Translations under genes and position numbers: made by a program
Assembly (NCBI GenBank): GCA_023423835.1
Contig: JAFAEW010000048.1
Span: forward strand, 1-42,035
Length of the DNA: 42,035 nt
Direction: 5' to 3'
From: Bacteroidota bacterium
GTDB lineage: Bacteria > Bacteroidota > Bacteroidia > Chitinophagales > Chitinophagaceae
Notes under the pieces: generated by a model
What the model was told of the DNA's origin: nothing
Database searches by the model: none
The model's input: the letters and a program-made list of their open reading frames with translations, nothing else
Shown here: piece after piece, positions 18,601-26,010 of the stretch
Layout: each line of letters starts with the position of its first letter
Position numbering within the stretch: the stretch's first letter is position 1

Positions 18601-18838
18601 TCTTCTTGATGTTTTCCATTGAGGAAACCGCATCTTCTATTTTTTTCGAAACCGTATTTTCAACTTCACTAGGTGAAGCTCCGGGATAAACGGTTGTAAC
18701 GGAAACTACTGCGGGACTAAACTTTGGCAACAGCTCATAGTTTAGCAGCGAATAGCTGAGTAATCCGCCCAGTGTAAGTATCGTGAACAGTACGATCACA
18801 AGCGACGGACGTTTTATTGATATTTCAGCAATTTTCAT
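15668..18838 (-). CDS. RND efflux transporter permease (HAE1/AcrB family)
   Basis: Inner-membrane proton-driven pump of 1056 residues, the full family length. It shows the two-fold arrangement of six plus six transmembrane helices with large periplasmic loops. The proton-relay pair is D401-D402 in TM4 (VVGILVDDAIVVLENIYRHME). The N-terminal ISIKRPSLVIVLF, YPGASPSEVENTVSKKIEDA and the second-half IMLIGLVAKNAIILVDF and RPILMTTIAMVIGMLPIA are diagnostic. It works with the adaptor and TolC-like proteins encoded immediately upstream in the same operon. Substrate is unknown, probably lipophilic compounds or drugs. It is the last gene before the terminator at 15621-15648. Confidence 0.96.
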   Translation of the reverse strand: MKIAEISIKRPSLVIVLFTILTLGGLLSYSLLNYELLPKFSPAVVSVTTVYPGASPSEVENTVSKKIEDAVSSMENIKKIETKSFESVSIVVITLNSGTDVNYSLNDAQRKVNAVMKDLPDGIDPPSLNKFSLDDLPVMTLAGSGNLDEAAFYDLMDKRIAPVLSRVEGVAQVNLIGGQEREIKVSIDAKKLEASRLSLMQAQAAILQSNLDFPTGSVQTRENDILIRLSGKYKNVDELRNLVIATTAEGAQIRLTDVADIQDAQQDVKKIARVNGKSAIAVQIMKQSDANAVSVSQEIQKSIETLQHDYAASGLNLKVVNDSSVYTLQSADAVIHDLFLAIVLVAFVMLFFLHSLRNALIVMVAIPASLIATFIGLQLLGYSLNLMSLLGLSLVVGILVDDAIVVLENIYRHMEMGKNKVRAAYDATKEIGFTVTSITLVIVVVFIPIALSTGLVSDILKQFCVTVSIATLLSLLSSFTIVPWLSSRFGKLEHISGKNFFGKIILRFEKGLDRFTNWISDLLKWALRHKKTTLGSVFILFIASFYLIGGGFIGTEFFAKSDRGEFLVQIELPKNASIEQTNAITQKAENYLKNKPEVTNLITTVGQSSDGFGATQATAYKSEIDVQLIPKKDRKDEADIYAAKVKRELEPLLVGAKVKTVPVSILGSAERAPLALVVTGPTLDSVMVYAGEAITALKDIRGATEMRLSVETGNPEISVEVDRDKMAALGLNLATVGQTMQTAFSGNTDGKFRQGEYEYDINIRYANFDRRNMNDVSNLLFTNNMGQQVRLAQFATVKEGSGPSMLERRDKSISVTVEAQTVGRPTGSVAAEWGSSLEKITKPTGVSTVWSGDMENQSEGFGSLGIALLAAIVLVYLIMVSLYNSFIYPFVVLFSIPLSIIGALLALALTNNSLNLFTILGLIMLIGLVAKNAIILVDFTNQRKAEGASTWQALIDANHVRLRPILMTTIAMVIGMLPIALASGAGAEWKNGLAWVIIGGLVSSLFLTLIVVPVMYAIFDKLILKFGKKQQQPIEDLMQEEYELKPLDLAPKAGIS

Positions 18839-18882
18839 ATTGATAATTTATTCTGATGAATACACCTGTATTTTTTAAGCGA

Positions 18883-19959
18883 CTATTCGTTGATGGTTGA
18901 AACTTTACTTCCGTCTTCCAGATTGATCTGGCCACTGGTGATCACCTTATCGCCTGCTTCAAGACCGTTCAGGATTTCAACTTCATCACCGATTATTCTT
19001 CCCGATGTAACTTTTTTTAGCCTGGCAATGTTTCCTTCTGTCAATACAAATACTTCATTACTGCTAACACTTCCGATGAAGGCTGAGCGAGGCACAACAG
19101 TGGATGAAGTTTGATTGGAAAAACGAAATTGAGCGGTGGCATACATTCCCGCCTTCAGGTTGTTTGCATTGTTGTCAACTTCAATTTCTACGGGAAAGTT
19201 TAAAGAAGCATCAGCTTTATTTCCGATAAAGGTAACCTTGCCTGAATAGATCTTATCGGGATAAACAGAAGCCACAATATCTACTTTATCATTGATCTTT
19301 AGCTGTGTTACCTGGTATTCATTCACATTTACCAGCAGTTTTAATTTGGAAATATCTACCAGTTCAAACATCCTGGTGCCGGCTGAAACATAAGCACCGG
19401 TTTCGATGTATTTTTTATTGACTACGCCATTAATGGAAGATCTGATATTGGCATCATTGGTTCTTATTTTGGCCTGATTTACCCTTGCCTGCGCATTTTC
19501 AACTGAAAGTTTTACCTGATCGAGTTGTTGCTGCGTAACGCCTCCGGTTTGAAACGCGTTTTCAAAACGCTCCTGATCCCGCAATGCGTTTGCCAGTGAG
19601 GCCCGGGCGCTTTCGAGATCGATATTCAGAATGCCGGCATCTACCACGGCCAGGGTTTGTCCGCGACGAACAAGGCTTCCTTCTTTCACCAGGATTCTTA
19701 CCACACGACCGGAATTTTCGGACGCATAGTCGATTTCCTGAACCGGAACAAAATTGCCGTTCACTTTAAAATCAAGGTTCAAATTTTTCAGGGCCACATC
19801 GTGTACGCGAACCGCTGTTTCATTATTCGTTTGTGCCACAACGGCGGTCTTTTCCTCGTTTTTCTTTTTATTGTTATTCAATACCCAGCTGATTAATGCC
19901 AGCACGGCTATGAGAACGGCGAGGTTGATAAATATTTTCAGGAATGATCTTTTTTTCAT
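18883..19959 (-). CDS. RND efflux periplasmic adaptor (membrane fusion protein)
   Basis: Links the pump to the outer-membrane channel. The 358-residue protein has an N-terminal membrane anchor (IFINLAVLIAVLALISWVL) and a lipoyl/barrel-sandwich half (ENSGRVVRILVKEGSLVRRGQTLAVVD). A helical hairpin (ASLANALRDQERFENAF to ENAQARVNQAKIR), the second lipoyl half (SSINGVVNKKYIETGAYVSAG) and a beta-barrel and membrane-proximal domain follow. The frame begins with a TTG at 19965, but the ATG at 19959 (MKKRSFLK) is preferred; it lies 10 bases after the TolC stop. The pump start follows 44 bases downstream of its stop. Confidence 0.95.
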   Translation of the reverse strand: MKKRSFLKIFINLAVLIAVLALISWVLNNNKKKNEEKTAVVAQTNNETAVRVHDVALKNLNLDFKVNGNFVPVQEIDYASENSGRVVRILVKEGSLVRRGQTLAVVDAGILNIDLESARASLANALRDQERFENAFQTGGVTQQQLDQVKLSVENAQARVNQAKIRTNDANIRSSINGVVNKKYIETGAYVSAGTRMFELVDISKLKLLVNVNEYQVTQLKINDKVDIVASVYPDKIYSGKVTFIGNKADASLNFPVEIEVDNNANNLKAGMYATAQFRFSNQTSSTVVPRSAFIGSVSSNEVFVLTEGNIARLKKVTSGRIIGDEVEILNGLEAGDKVITSGQINLEDGSKVSTINE

Positions 19960-19969
19960 TTTCAATTAT

Positions 19970-21370
19970 TTACGATTTTAATAGTGATTTTAAATTGCCC
20001 TTTGCTTTTATGATTTGTATTTCCGAAATCTTATAATCGAGTAGCGCTTTTGAATAATTTGTTTGTGCTTCCGATAAAGAGGTTTCTGATTGTAAAAGAT
20101 CTGTGAGTGTTGCAAGTCCGTTATTGTAATTGTTTTCAGTATTATGATAAACCTGCTCTGCCAGTTCCATGTTTTTTTTCTGGGCATTGAGGGTAATAAT
20201 GCTGTTGTTGATCCGTGTCTTCGCATTTTCGTATTCGAGGTTAAGGGCAAGCTGCGTCTGGTTGATATCTTCTTCCAGCTTTTTGATGCTGATATCGGCC
20301 TGTTTAACCCTTGACCTTGTGGCAAAGCCGTTGAATATCGGAACCCGGAGATTGAGACCCACCATCGCTACATCAAACCAGTTGACGCCGTTTTTAGGCC
20401 CGTTGAACACCGGAAACTTGTCACCCAGTCCCTGATAAGAATAGGAACCAGACAAGGAGAGCGATGGCATGTATTCGCTTTTGAAGGCTTCTTTCTGATA
20501 TTGCAGGAGTTTCTTCCGGCTGTTTAGAATTTCCAGCTCTGTTCTGTCTGACAAATTAAATTCATCGGCCAGGACAGCCACAGGATGTATTTCTGACAAT
20601 TCAACATTGGGAATGGTTATAGCCGTTTGAATCGGCATTCCCATATAAAACTTCAGTTGATTTCCGAGCAATTCAATGCCATTGATCAGTTGCTGACGCT
20701 GGCTGCTGAGATTTGAATAATTAACGGAAATCCTGTCCACATCTATCTTTTTTGCAAGACCATTCTTGTACAACCCGTTTAAAACCGATAAAACTTTTTG
20801 GGTATTGCTGATCGTGGTATCGATGTTTTGCTGTTGCTGACGTTGCACGAGGATGCTGTAGTAGGTGGTCGCCACCTGCTCAATGATCTGCTCATCGGTA
20901 AGTTCTGCGTTCAACTGATAAAATTCCTTCGTAGTCTTCGCGGCTTTCAAACCGGTGAGCACCGAATTATCGAATAGCGTTTGGTTGAGTGAAATTCCGG
21001 CGTTACCATTCCATTTTTGTCCGAATGCCACCAGGAGGGTTTCGCCGGGTTTTCCTACAATTTCCCCCGGCAATGCACTTTTCTGCAAAATGGGATTGTA
21101 GTTGAGGCCGGCCGATCCACTGATCTGAGGTAAGGCCCGCGACTTGACTTCTTCAATCTGGTATTCGCTGTTTTCAATGTCGAGCCTCGCTTTTCTGGCT
21201 TCATTACTGGCATTGACGGCATAATTCAACGCATCCTGGAGCGAAAGCTTTACGGGCTCCTGCGCCCCGGCAGCCATGCCTGCAACACTGAAAAATAAAA
21301 CCGGAAGCAGTTTCAAAACCGCTTTCAGTCCGCTGCTGTTTTTCTTTCTGATTTTTAATTGAACCTTCAT
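19970..21370 (-). CDS. TolC-family outer membrane efflux protein
   Basis: Outer-membrane/periplasmic channel for the RND pump, 466 residues. A signal peptide ends near MAAGAQEPVKLSL. Two repeated outer-membrane efflux (OEP) domains are visible, each rich in coiled-coil helices: LQDALNYAVNASNEARKARLDIE, GISLNQTLFDNSVL, LNLRVPIFNGFATRSRVKQA and NNYNNGLATLTDLLQSETSLSEAQ near the C-terminus. Length is typical. It follows tetR by 30 bases and precedes the adaptor gene by 10 bases, which supports one transcript. Confidence 0.95.
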   Translation of the reverse strand: MKVQLKIRKKNSSGLKAVLKLLPVLFFSVAGMAAGAQEPVKLSLQDALNYAVNASNEARKARLDIENSEYQIEEVKSRALPQISGSAGLNYNPILQKSALPGEIVGKPGETLLVAFGQKWNGNAGISLNQTLFDNSVLTGLKAAKTTKEFYQLNAELTDEQIIEQVATTYYSILVQRQQQQNIDTTISNTQKVLSVLNGLYKNGLAKKIDVDRISVNYSNLSSQRQQLINGIELLGNQLKFYMGMPIQTAITIPNVELSEIHPVAVLADEFNLSDRTELEILNSRKKLLQYQKEAFKSEYMPSLSLSGSYSYQGLGDKFPVFNGPKNGVNWFDVAMVGLNLRVPIFNGFATRSRVKQADISIKKLEEDINQTQLALNLEYENAKTRINNSIITLNAQKKNMELAEQVYHNTENNYNNGLATLTDLLQSETSLSEAQTNYSKALLDYKISEIQIIKAKGNLKSLLKS

Positions 21371-21400
21371 ATAGATATATAATGCTTGAAAAATTTTTGA

Positions 21401-22012
21401 TTAATTAGTGCTGTTCTTTTTAAGTCCATAGAGAAAAAGATGGATAACCTTCTTTTGTTTGACCATCAGATCCTGCAAATCTTTTTCGGCGGGAATCGGA
21501 TTTTTAAGTTTAAAACTGTATTCGAATGCCCGCAGGGTTTCAAGAATGATTTTAGCCGTTTTCCGGGTATCCACCGGCCGTAGTTCCTGCTTGCTGATAC
21601 CCGCCTCCATCAATTCCACCATCATCGAAGTGGTTTTACTTTGAACCTGGGCCACCGGTTTCAGGATTGAAGAATACCTGCTTAATTCAATCCCATCGGC
21701 CTGCATTGCCAATTGAAGGTGTTTTTTGAAGGAAGCGTGTTTTTCGTCTACATAAATTTCAAATCCTTCCTCCACTGAGGCAGCGGTTAACAGCTTTTGC
21801 TCAAGGGATTCGAAAAATTCTGTCACAAGTTTCTGAAACACCGCTACTACCAGGCTTTCCTTATCATCGAAATAGTAGAATAATAAAGGCTTTGATATTT
21901 TGAGATCATTGGCGATTTCCGATAAAGTGGTTTTGCCAATCCCGAAATGGGAGAACCGCTTTAAGGCTGCCTCAACGATAGATTCCTGTTTTACCGAAAA
22001 TTCTGTTAGCAT
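21401..22012 (-). CDS. TetR/AcrR-family transcriptional regulator of the efflux operon
   Basis: A 203-residue repressor-type regulator. The N-terminal helix-turn-helix is clear: ALKRFSHFGIGKTTLSEIANDLKISKPLLFYYFDDKESL, followed by a helical ligand-binding domain of usual size. It is the first gene of the tetR-tolC-adaptor-pump operon, so it probably represses its own transcript and releases on binding a pump substrate. A consensus promoter and a TGACTTTT/AAAAGTCA inverted repeat lie in its leader. A TetR paralogue is encoded just upstream. Confidence 0.94.
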   Translation of the reverse strand: MLTEFSVKQESIVEAALKRFSHFGIGKTTLSEIANDLKISKPLLFYYFDDKESLVVAVFQKLVTEFFESLEQKLLTAASVEEGFEIYVDEKHASFKKHLQLAMQADGIELSRYSSILKPVAQVQSKTTSMMVELMEAGISKQELRPVDTRKTAKIILETLRAFEYSFKLKNPIPAEKDLQDLMVKQKKVIHLFLYGLKKNSTN

Positions 22013-22015
22013 TCT

Positions 22016-22053
22016 GACTTTTTAACTTTCTGACTTTTTTAATTTAAAAGTCA
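22016..22053. promoter_or_regulatory. Candidate TetR operator in the efflux operon leader
   Basis: A perfect inverted repeat, TGACTTTT (22031-22038) and AAAAGTCA (22046-22053) with a 7-base spacer, overlaps the edge of the -7 element and covers the expected start of transcription. A third arm, TGACTTTT at 22016-22023, is a direct repeat with 15-base phasing. Placement between promoter and start codon is what an autorepressor site would show; binding is inference. Confidence 0.5.
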
Positions 22054-22082
22054 AAATTAGAACATAATTTTATTTCTGCAAA
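22052..22082 (-). promoter_or_regulatory. Promoter of the tetR-tolC-adaptor-RND operon
   Basis: Minus strand: -33 TTTG (22079-22082), exactly 19 bases, then TAATTTTG (22052-22059), a full match to the Bacteroidota consensus TTTG-N19-21-TAnnTTTG. The ATG of tetR lies 39 bases downstream. Confidence 0.65.
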
Positions 22083-22159
22083 ATTTTTTGATATTTTTTA
22101 GCAGGTTGCTGCGTAAAGACTCTTTAACTAATTGGAAGAATGAGGGAAAGGCCGGGTGT

Positions 22160-22756
22160 TCAGCTTGCCAGCCCTTTGAAGAAGATGTCAACCACTTCTT
22201 TTTCGCGGTCAAGCAGATCATAGAACTTCTGTTCTTCGGGAAAAAAATTGGTTTTCCCTTCGAGAGCGGCGACGCGAAGTCCATTGAGACAATCGTGCAG
22301 CAGCTCCGCCGCATGCTTCAGATTTTTGGATTTGAGCAGGTTTTCATCCTTTCCTTTTTTCATAAAGGCGCTGATGATAACGAGGTCGCGTTGTTTCGCT
22401 TTGGTAAATAATATTCTCAACTCTTCCGGGATACCAAGGCCGATATTCTGAAGATATTCGAGGATTCTGTAGTTTTTTATAATGAAACCGGTTCGTTGTT
22501 CGAGGTATTTCTTCAAACCTTTGAGGAGATCCTTTTCATTGAGATAGGGAATTTCCTCACCTTCCTCATCGCCGATTATCTTTTGAAGCACTGCTGCATA
22601 CAAATTCAATTTATCGGGAAAATAATAATAGAGGGATGCTTTTGAAATTGCAAGATCATCCGCAATCTCGTTCATCGTGGTTTTGTCAACTCCGAAATGC
22701 ACGAAGCGTTTTCGTGCTGCTTCAATAATGCTTTCCCTTTTCTGATCCTGCGACAT
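22160..22756 (-). CDS. TetR/AcrR-family transcriptional regulator (second, adjacent)
   Basis: Second TetR-type regulator, 198 residues from MSQDQKRESII at 22756; an upstream ATG at 22780 would add eight hydrophobic residues and is less likely. The helix-turn-helix ARKRFVHFGVDKTTMNEIADDLAISKASLYYYFPDKLNL closely parallels that of the neighbouring regulator, so the two are probably paralogues. It points the same way and is separated from the efflux operon's start by 147 bases that contain that operon's own promoter. Its target is unknown; candidates are the efflux operon or itself. Confidence 0.92.
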   Translation of the reverse strand: MSQDQKRESIIEAARKRFVHFGVDKTTMNEIADDLAISKASLYYYFPDKLNLYAAVLQKIIGDEEGEEIPYLNEKDLLKGLKKYLEQRTGFIIKNYRILEYLQNIGLGIPEELRILFTKAKQRDLVIISAFMKKGKDENLLKSKNLKHAAELLHDCLNGLRVAALEGKTNFFPEEQKFYDLLDREKEVVDIFFKGLAS

Positions 22757-22803
22757 GAAAACAAATTTCAGATTTTTCATCCGGAAATTAAAAAGAAATG
22801 AAG

Positions 22804-22830
22804 GAAGGCCTGCTTTTCAAGGCGGCCTTC
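22804..22830 (-). terminator. Possible terminator after the DoxD/DoxA gene
   Basis: A 7-bp inverted repeat, GAAGGCC (22804-22810) and GGCCTTC (22824-22830), lies 13 bases after the stop of the DoxD-type gene. On the minus strand it is followed after a few bases by CTTTTT. Confidence 0.45.
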
Positions 22831-22843
22831 ACTTCGTAAGTTT

Positions 22844-23632
22844 TTATTGTCTTTCTACCAGAATAGGCGCTTCCCAAATTAAGCCACTGATATCGGTGAG
22901 CCGGAGAAGATAAGTTCCATCCAGATCTTTGAAGCGCGGATCTTTAAATCCGATCCTTGCCCTGGCACCAAGCGGTAAGATGAGACTGTGTTTCCCGGCT
23001 TTCACTTTGGCCACAAAATCATTTTTTATCTGATCGTCTCCGATCTGCGAAAGCTGCTGCTGATTTCTTTCGAAAATAATGTTTCCGGATGCATCCAATA
23101 GTTGGATCTGGATCAAAAATGAGCCATACACGTCGGCTCCTTCATCGCGGAAAACTGTAAAGGATAACTGGTCGATCCTGATTTCTGCCTCACTGATGGT
23201 GACATGCGGCCGAACCGATAAATTATGGAGTTTTCCATATACACCTCCATGAAAATATTGATTGGTAAACAAGGTAAGACTAAAAATAAAGATTGAACCG
23301 GCGAGAACAAGCCTTCTGACGAATTTGTCTGTGAAGGGAAGGACGCCTGTTCCCAGTATCCGAAACCATTTTTTCCGGGTGAAAGCTTTTTGCTTCCGGA
23401 TGAAATACGCATCAAGGGAATAATATCCTCCACCTGAGAAGAAGATGGTAAATCCGGAAGCAACACCTAAAACGCCGATCTGCCATTCATCCAGACAGGT
23501 AGTTCCGAGCCAGCCGGAACCGAGTAAAATGCCGAAAGCGAGACTGAAAACACCGATGCTCATGAGCCTTGTAAAAATTCCCAACATGAAGAGTAATCCC
23601 ACAATTCCTTCAACCACGGTAAAGATGAGCAT
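22844..23632 (-). CDS. DoxD C-terminal part plus DoxA domain (downstream portion of the interrupted gene)
   Basis: If translation restarts at the ATG at 23632, eight bases past the amber codon, a 262-residue protein results. It would contain the last membrane helices of DoxD (TVVEGIVGLLFMLGIFTRLMSIG and on), one further segment near LVLAGSIFIFSLTLF, and the DoxA-like beta domain with SLILPLGARARIGFKDPRFKDLDGTYLLRL. It would lack the first DoxD membrane region, so activity is doubtful. Confidence 0.5.
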   Translation of the reverse strand: MLIFTVVEGIVGLLFMLGIFTRLMSIGVFSLAFGILLGSGWLGTTCLDEWQIGVLGVASGFTIFFSGGGYYSLDAYFIRKQKAFTRKKWFRILGTGVLPFTDKFVRRLVLAGSIFIFSLTLFTNQYFHGGVYGKLHNLSVRPHVTISEAEIRIDQLSFTVFRDEGADVYGSFLIQIQLLDASGNIIFERNQQQLSQIGDDQIKNDFVAKVKAGKHSLILPLGARARIGFKDPRFKDLDGTYLLRLTDISGLIWEAPILVERQ

Positions 23633-23860
23633 TGCCCACTACAGGGTATCCGGATTTGACACGAGGTATTCAATCATTGGTTTTATTCCGAGGGCATTGG
23701 GCAAAAAATAGTTGAACTTTTCCCCTACATAGCCGGCTTCGTTTGGATCTAACTTATTTTCTAATACCAATCTTCTCCAAAAAGCCGAAAAATAGGTCCA
23801 GCCGGCCACCCAACGCAATGCGGTTGTGAAGAGGCCGGCAACTGAATAGGTTTGTTGCAC
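22844..23860 (-). pseudogene. DoxD/DoxA-type (TQO small subunit) membrane protein, interrupted by in-frame TAG
   Basis: Read through a single TAG at 23639-23641, the frame gives about 338 residues with the usual arrangement of a fused DoxD plus DoxA protein of thiosulfate:quinone oxidoreductase type. The part before the stop (73 residues from a GTG at 23860) has ALRWVAGWTYFSAFWRRLVLENKLDPNEAGYVGEKFNYFLPNALG. The part after it resumes in the same frame with WAMLIFTVVEGIVGLLFMLG, GSGWLGTTCLDEWQIGVLGVASG and a DoxA-like extracytoplasmic domain. The neighbouring codon is TGG, and a Trp at the stop would fit the family, so one G-to-A change (TGG to TAG) explains it. It could be a real nonsense mutation, a sequencing error or, less likely, readthrough. 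Confidence 0.8.
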
Positions 23861-23926
23861 GATCTGAGAATTTTTGTTTCAAAATTTGAACTGAATTGAA
23901 TTTTTAATGCGAATGAAACAAAAGGA

Positions 23927-24265
23927 TCATATGAGATATTGACTATGCAGTATGAAGACTGCAACGGGAGATTTGATAGCGGGACTAACGCGCCGTGGCT
24001 CCATTTGGAGAGAAGGCGCAGAAGGCCGGAAAACAGGGTTAGCGACCGGATGATTGACCCTGATTTCAGAAAAACTGTTTTTTAAAACAACATTTTTATT
24101 TACCGTAACACAGGTTGCTCCTTCATTCGCTTTTACCGATGCCTCTTTAACCGGAAGGTCGAATGTTTGTTTAATAACACGTTTAACCGGGCAGCTGAGA
24201 AAGAGGAATGCCAGCAGCAGCAAAATGCTACCCTTCCTGATAATATTGCCGGCATTAACTTTCAT
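23927..24265 (-). CDS. Small hypothetical lipoprotein
   Basis: I do not recognise this 112-residue protein. It starts with a lipoprotein-like leader (IIRKGSILLLLAFLFLSCPVKRVIK, Cys about 25), so it would be tethered to a membrane. The rest is Val/Lys/Ser-rich with no clear motif, and the last 30 residues look less coding-like. It lies between the interrupted DoxD gene and the prenyltransferase fusion, same strand, with gaps of 66 and 97 bases. Reality as a gene is likely because of the leader, but not proven. Confidence 0.5.
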   Translation of the reverse strand: MKVNAGNIIRKGSILLLLAFLFLSCPVKRVIKQTFDLPVKEASVKANEGATCVTVNKNVVLKNSFSEIRVNHPVANPVFRPSAPSLQMEPRRVSPAIKSPVAVFILHSQYLI

Positions 24266-24362
24266 AACATTTTTTATTCGTAAGTGACTAAAATAGCAGT
24301 TTAATCCTTAAATAAAATTGAAATAAGGTCCGGGAAAAATCGAGTTTCCAATCGCGTCTGCA

Positions 24363-25889
24363 TTATTTCTTTACTGCAATCCTGAAATTATCCATCGCTT
24401 TTCTTTTTCTTTCGATATAGTTCCATACCCAGATCACCAGAAAAACCGAAGCCACAAAATAGGTAATGGGAAGCACATAGCCGGTATCATTCCACAGGAA
24501 AGCGAATACGAGCAGTAATCCCGCAAACAGGTGGGCAATAGCTGTGTGGGCATTTCCTGAAATCAGATCTACCGCTGTCTTATTATAGTTGGAATGTGTA
24601 TAGCGAATTGCCTGTACAGCAAACGGAACCGACAGGAAAGTGAAATAAACTGAATAAGGAGCAAATCCTAACACGGGCAACAAGGCCACGATAAGGTAGG
24701 CAGCGATAAAAAATCCTATCAGCAAATTTTTCGCTTTTCGTTTACCCAGGCGCACAACCAGCGTATTTTTTTGCGACTTCAGATCAGAAGCGGCATCCTG
24801 AAACTGGTTGATCACCAAAACGTTTGTAACCAATATTGCCACCGGAAGGGAAATCAAGAATATCTGCATTGAAAAATATCCGGTCTGCACATAAAATGCG
24901 CCCATTGTCATCAACACGCCGTAGGTAGTTGCTATAAAAAATTCGGCGAGACCGGGGGCCATGTTGATGAAGGAAAACTTTCCTTTTTCACCGGTGTAAA
25001 ACAATCCTGCAATCAGGCCAAAGAGAATCAGTGGCAATAATCCCCAACCGCTTTCCACGAGCAGATAAATTCCGATCATGGCAGCGATGGCGGTAAGCAG
25101 GATGCCAAAAAAGCCCATGTCTGACCGGGAGATCAGTCCGAGTTGTATCATTCTTGAGCCGCCGGTAAACGGCCGTATTCCTTCCACATTTTCATTATCA
25201 CGGTCGGCATCTTTCCAGTCGTTGATCATATTGGTACCGGCCTGCACCATCACGCCTCCAAGCAGGGTCAATAGGAAAAGCTGCCAGTTCAGACTTCCCA
25301 ATACGAAGAAGGCCACTGCGCCGCCGAGTAAAAGCGGAATCAAAGAGGCGGTTAAAGATAGCGGACGAACGGCTTCTTTCCAGGCTCTTGCCTTTGCTTT
25401 CACGTCGTCGAGGGAGCTGAATTTTTCCCGGTTTTCCGGAAATTCAAAAATCGTAGGAACTTCTCCCTGTAATATTTCCGGAACGAAACGATATTTTACG
25501 ATAAAAGGTTTTATGCGGATAAAATCAAGGCGGTCAGTGGCGTTGATATTGTAGAAGTTGGCCACAATCGGGGAACGTTTGCGCATCAGTTCAATCGCCT
25601 TTATCCTGTCCTCTTTATTTCTGATGATTTCTGCCCTTCCAATAATCTCACATTCTTCCATTTCCATGAAGGTTTTTCCCTGATGGATCAACATAGCAGT
25701 TTCAGGAATGTTGCTCCATTGAATGATCTTGGGATCGCCTTTCATGCTGCTCACATAAATATTAAAATCTTCATCCGAGCCGAAATGCATCATCCGTTGC
25801 CGGGGCGTTCCCATATTTGAAGTGCCCACTGCTGCTACTTCCGCCCGTTCGAGGTATTGAAGTACCTGCCCTTTAGTCCGCTGTCCCAT
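24363..25889 (-). CDS. Fusion: PNPOx-like flavin-fold domain plus UbiA/MenA prenyltransferase
   Basis: A 508-residue two-part protein. Residues 1-150 form a pyridoxamine-phosphate-oxidase-like split barrel (QVLQYLERAEVAAVGTSNM, FNIYVSSMKGDPKIIQWSNIPETAMLI, RLDFIRIKPFIVKYRFVPE). Residues 165-500 form an intramembrane UbiA-superfamily prenyltransferase with about eight or nine helices. Both Asp-rich motifs are intact: NDWKDADRD (223-231) and NQFQDAASD (361-369). The first resembles MenA, which prenylates 1,4-dihydroxy-2-naphthoate for menaquinone. The frame is continuous, so this is a genuine fusion, not two genes. No men gene is nearby, so the substrate (menaquinone precursor or other) is uncertain. 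The N-terminal domain might bind a flavin or sense redox state; that is inference. Confidence 0.9.
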   Translation of the reverse strand: MGQRTKGQVLQYLERAEVAAVGTSNMGTPRQRMMHFGSDEDFNIYVSSMKGDPKIIQWSNIPETAMLIHQGKTFMEMEECEIIGRAEIIRNKEDRIKAIELMRKRSPIVANFYNINATDRLDFIRIKPFIVKYRFVPEILQGEVPTIFEFPENREKFSSLDDVKAKARAWKEAVRPLSLTASLIPLLLGGAVAFFVLGSLNWQLFLLTLLGGVMVQAGTNMINDWKDADRDNENVEGIRPFTGGSRMIQLGLISRSDMGFFGILLTAIAAMIGIYLLVESGWGLLPLILFGLIAGLFYTGEKGKFSFINMAPGLAEFFIATTYGVLMTMGAFYVQTGYFSMQIFLISLPVAILVTNVLVINQFQDAASDLKSQKNTLVVRLGKRKAKNLLIGFFIAAYLIVALLPVLGFAPYSVYFTFLSVPFAVQAIRYTHSNYNKTAVDLISGNAHTAIAHLFAGLLLVFAFLWNDTGYVLPITYFVASVFLVIWVWNYIERKRKAMDNFRIAVKK

Positions 25890-25909
25890 CTTTTATATTT
25901 TAGTAGTTG

Positions 25910-25917
25910 CAAAATTA
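25910..25917 (-). promoter_or_regulatory. Candidate -7 element for the PNPOx-UbiA gene
   Basis: TAATTTTG on the minus strand matches TAnnTTTG fully and ends 20 bases before the ATG at 25889. No TTG is seen at the expected -33 position. Confidence 0.4.
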
Positions 25918-26010
25918 TCGAATAAAAGACGGATGGAAGGTATTATGTGGCTTATTAAGAATTTTTTGGATTGCCAGGCTGGGGAAAGCATTGATTCTTC
26001 AGGTTTTGGG

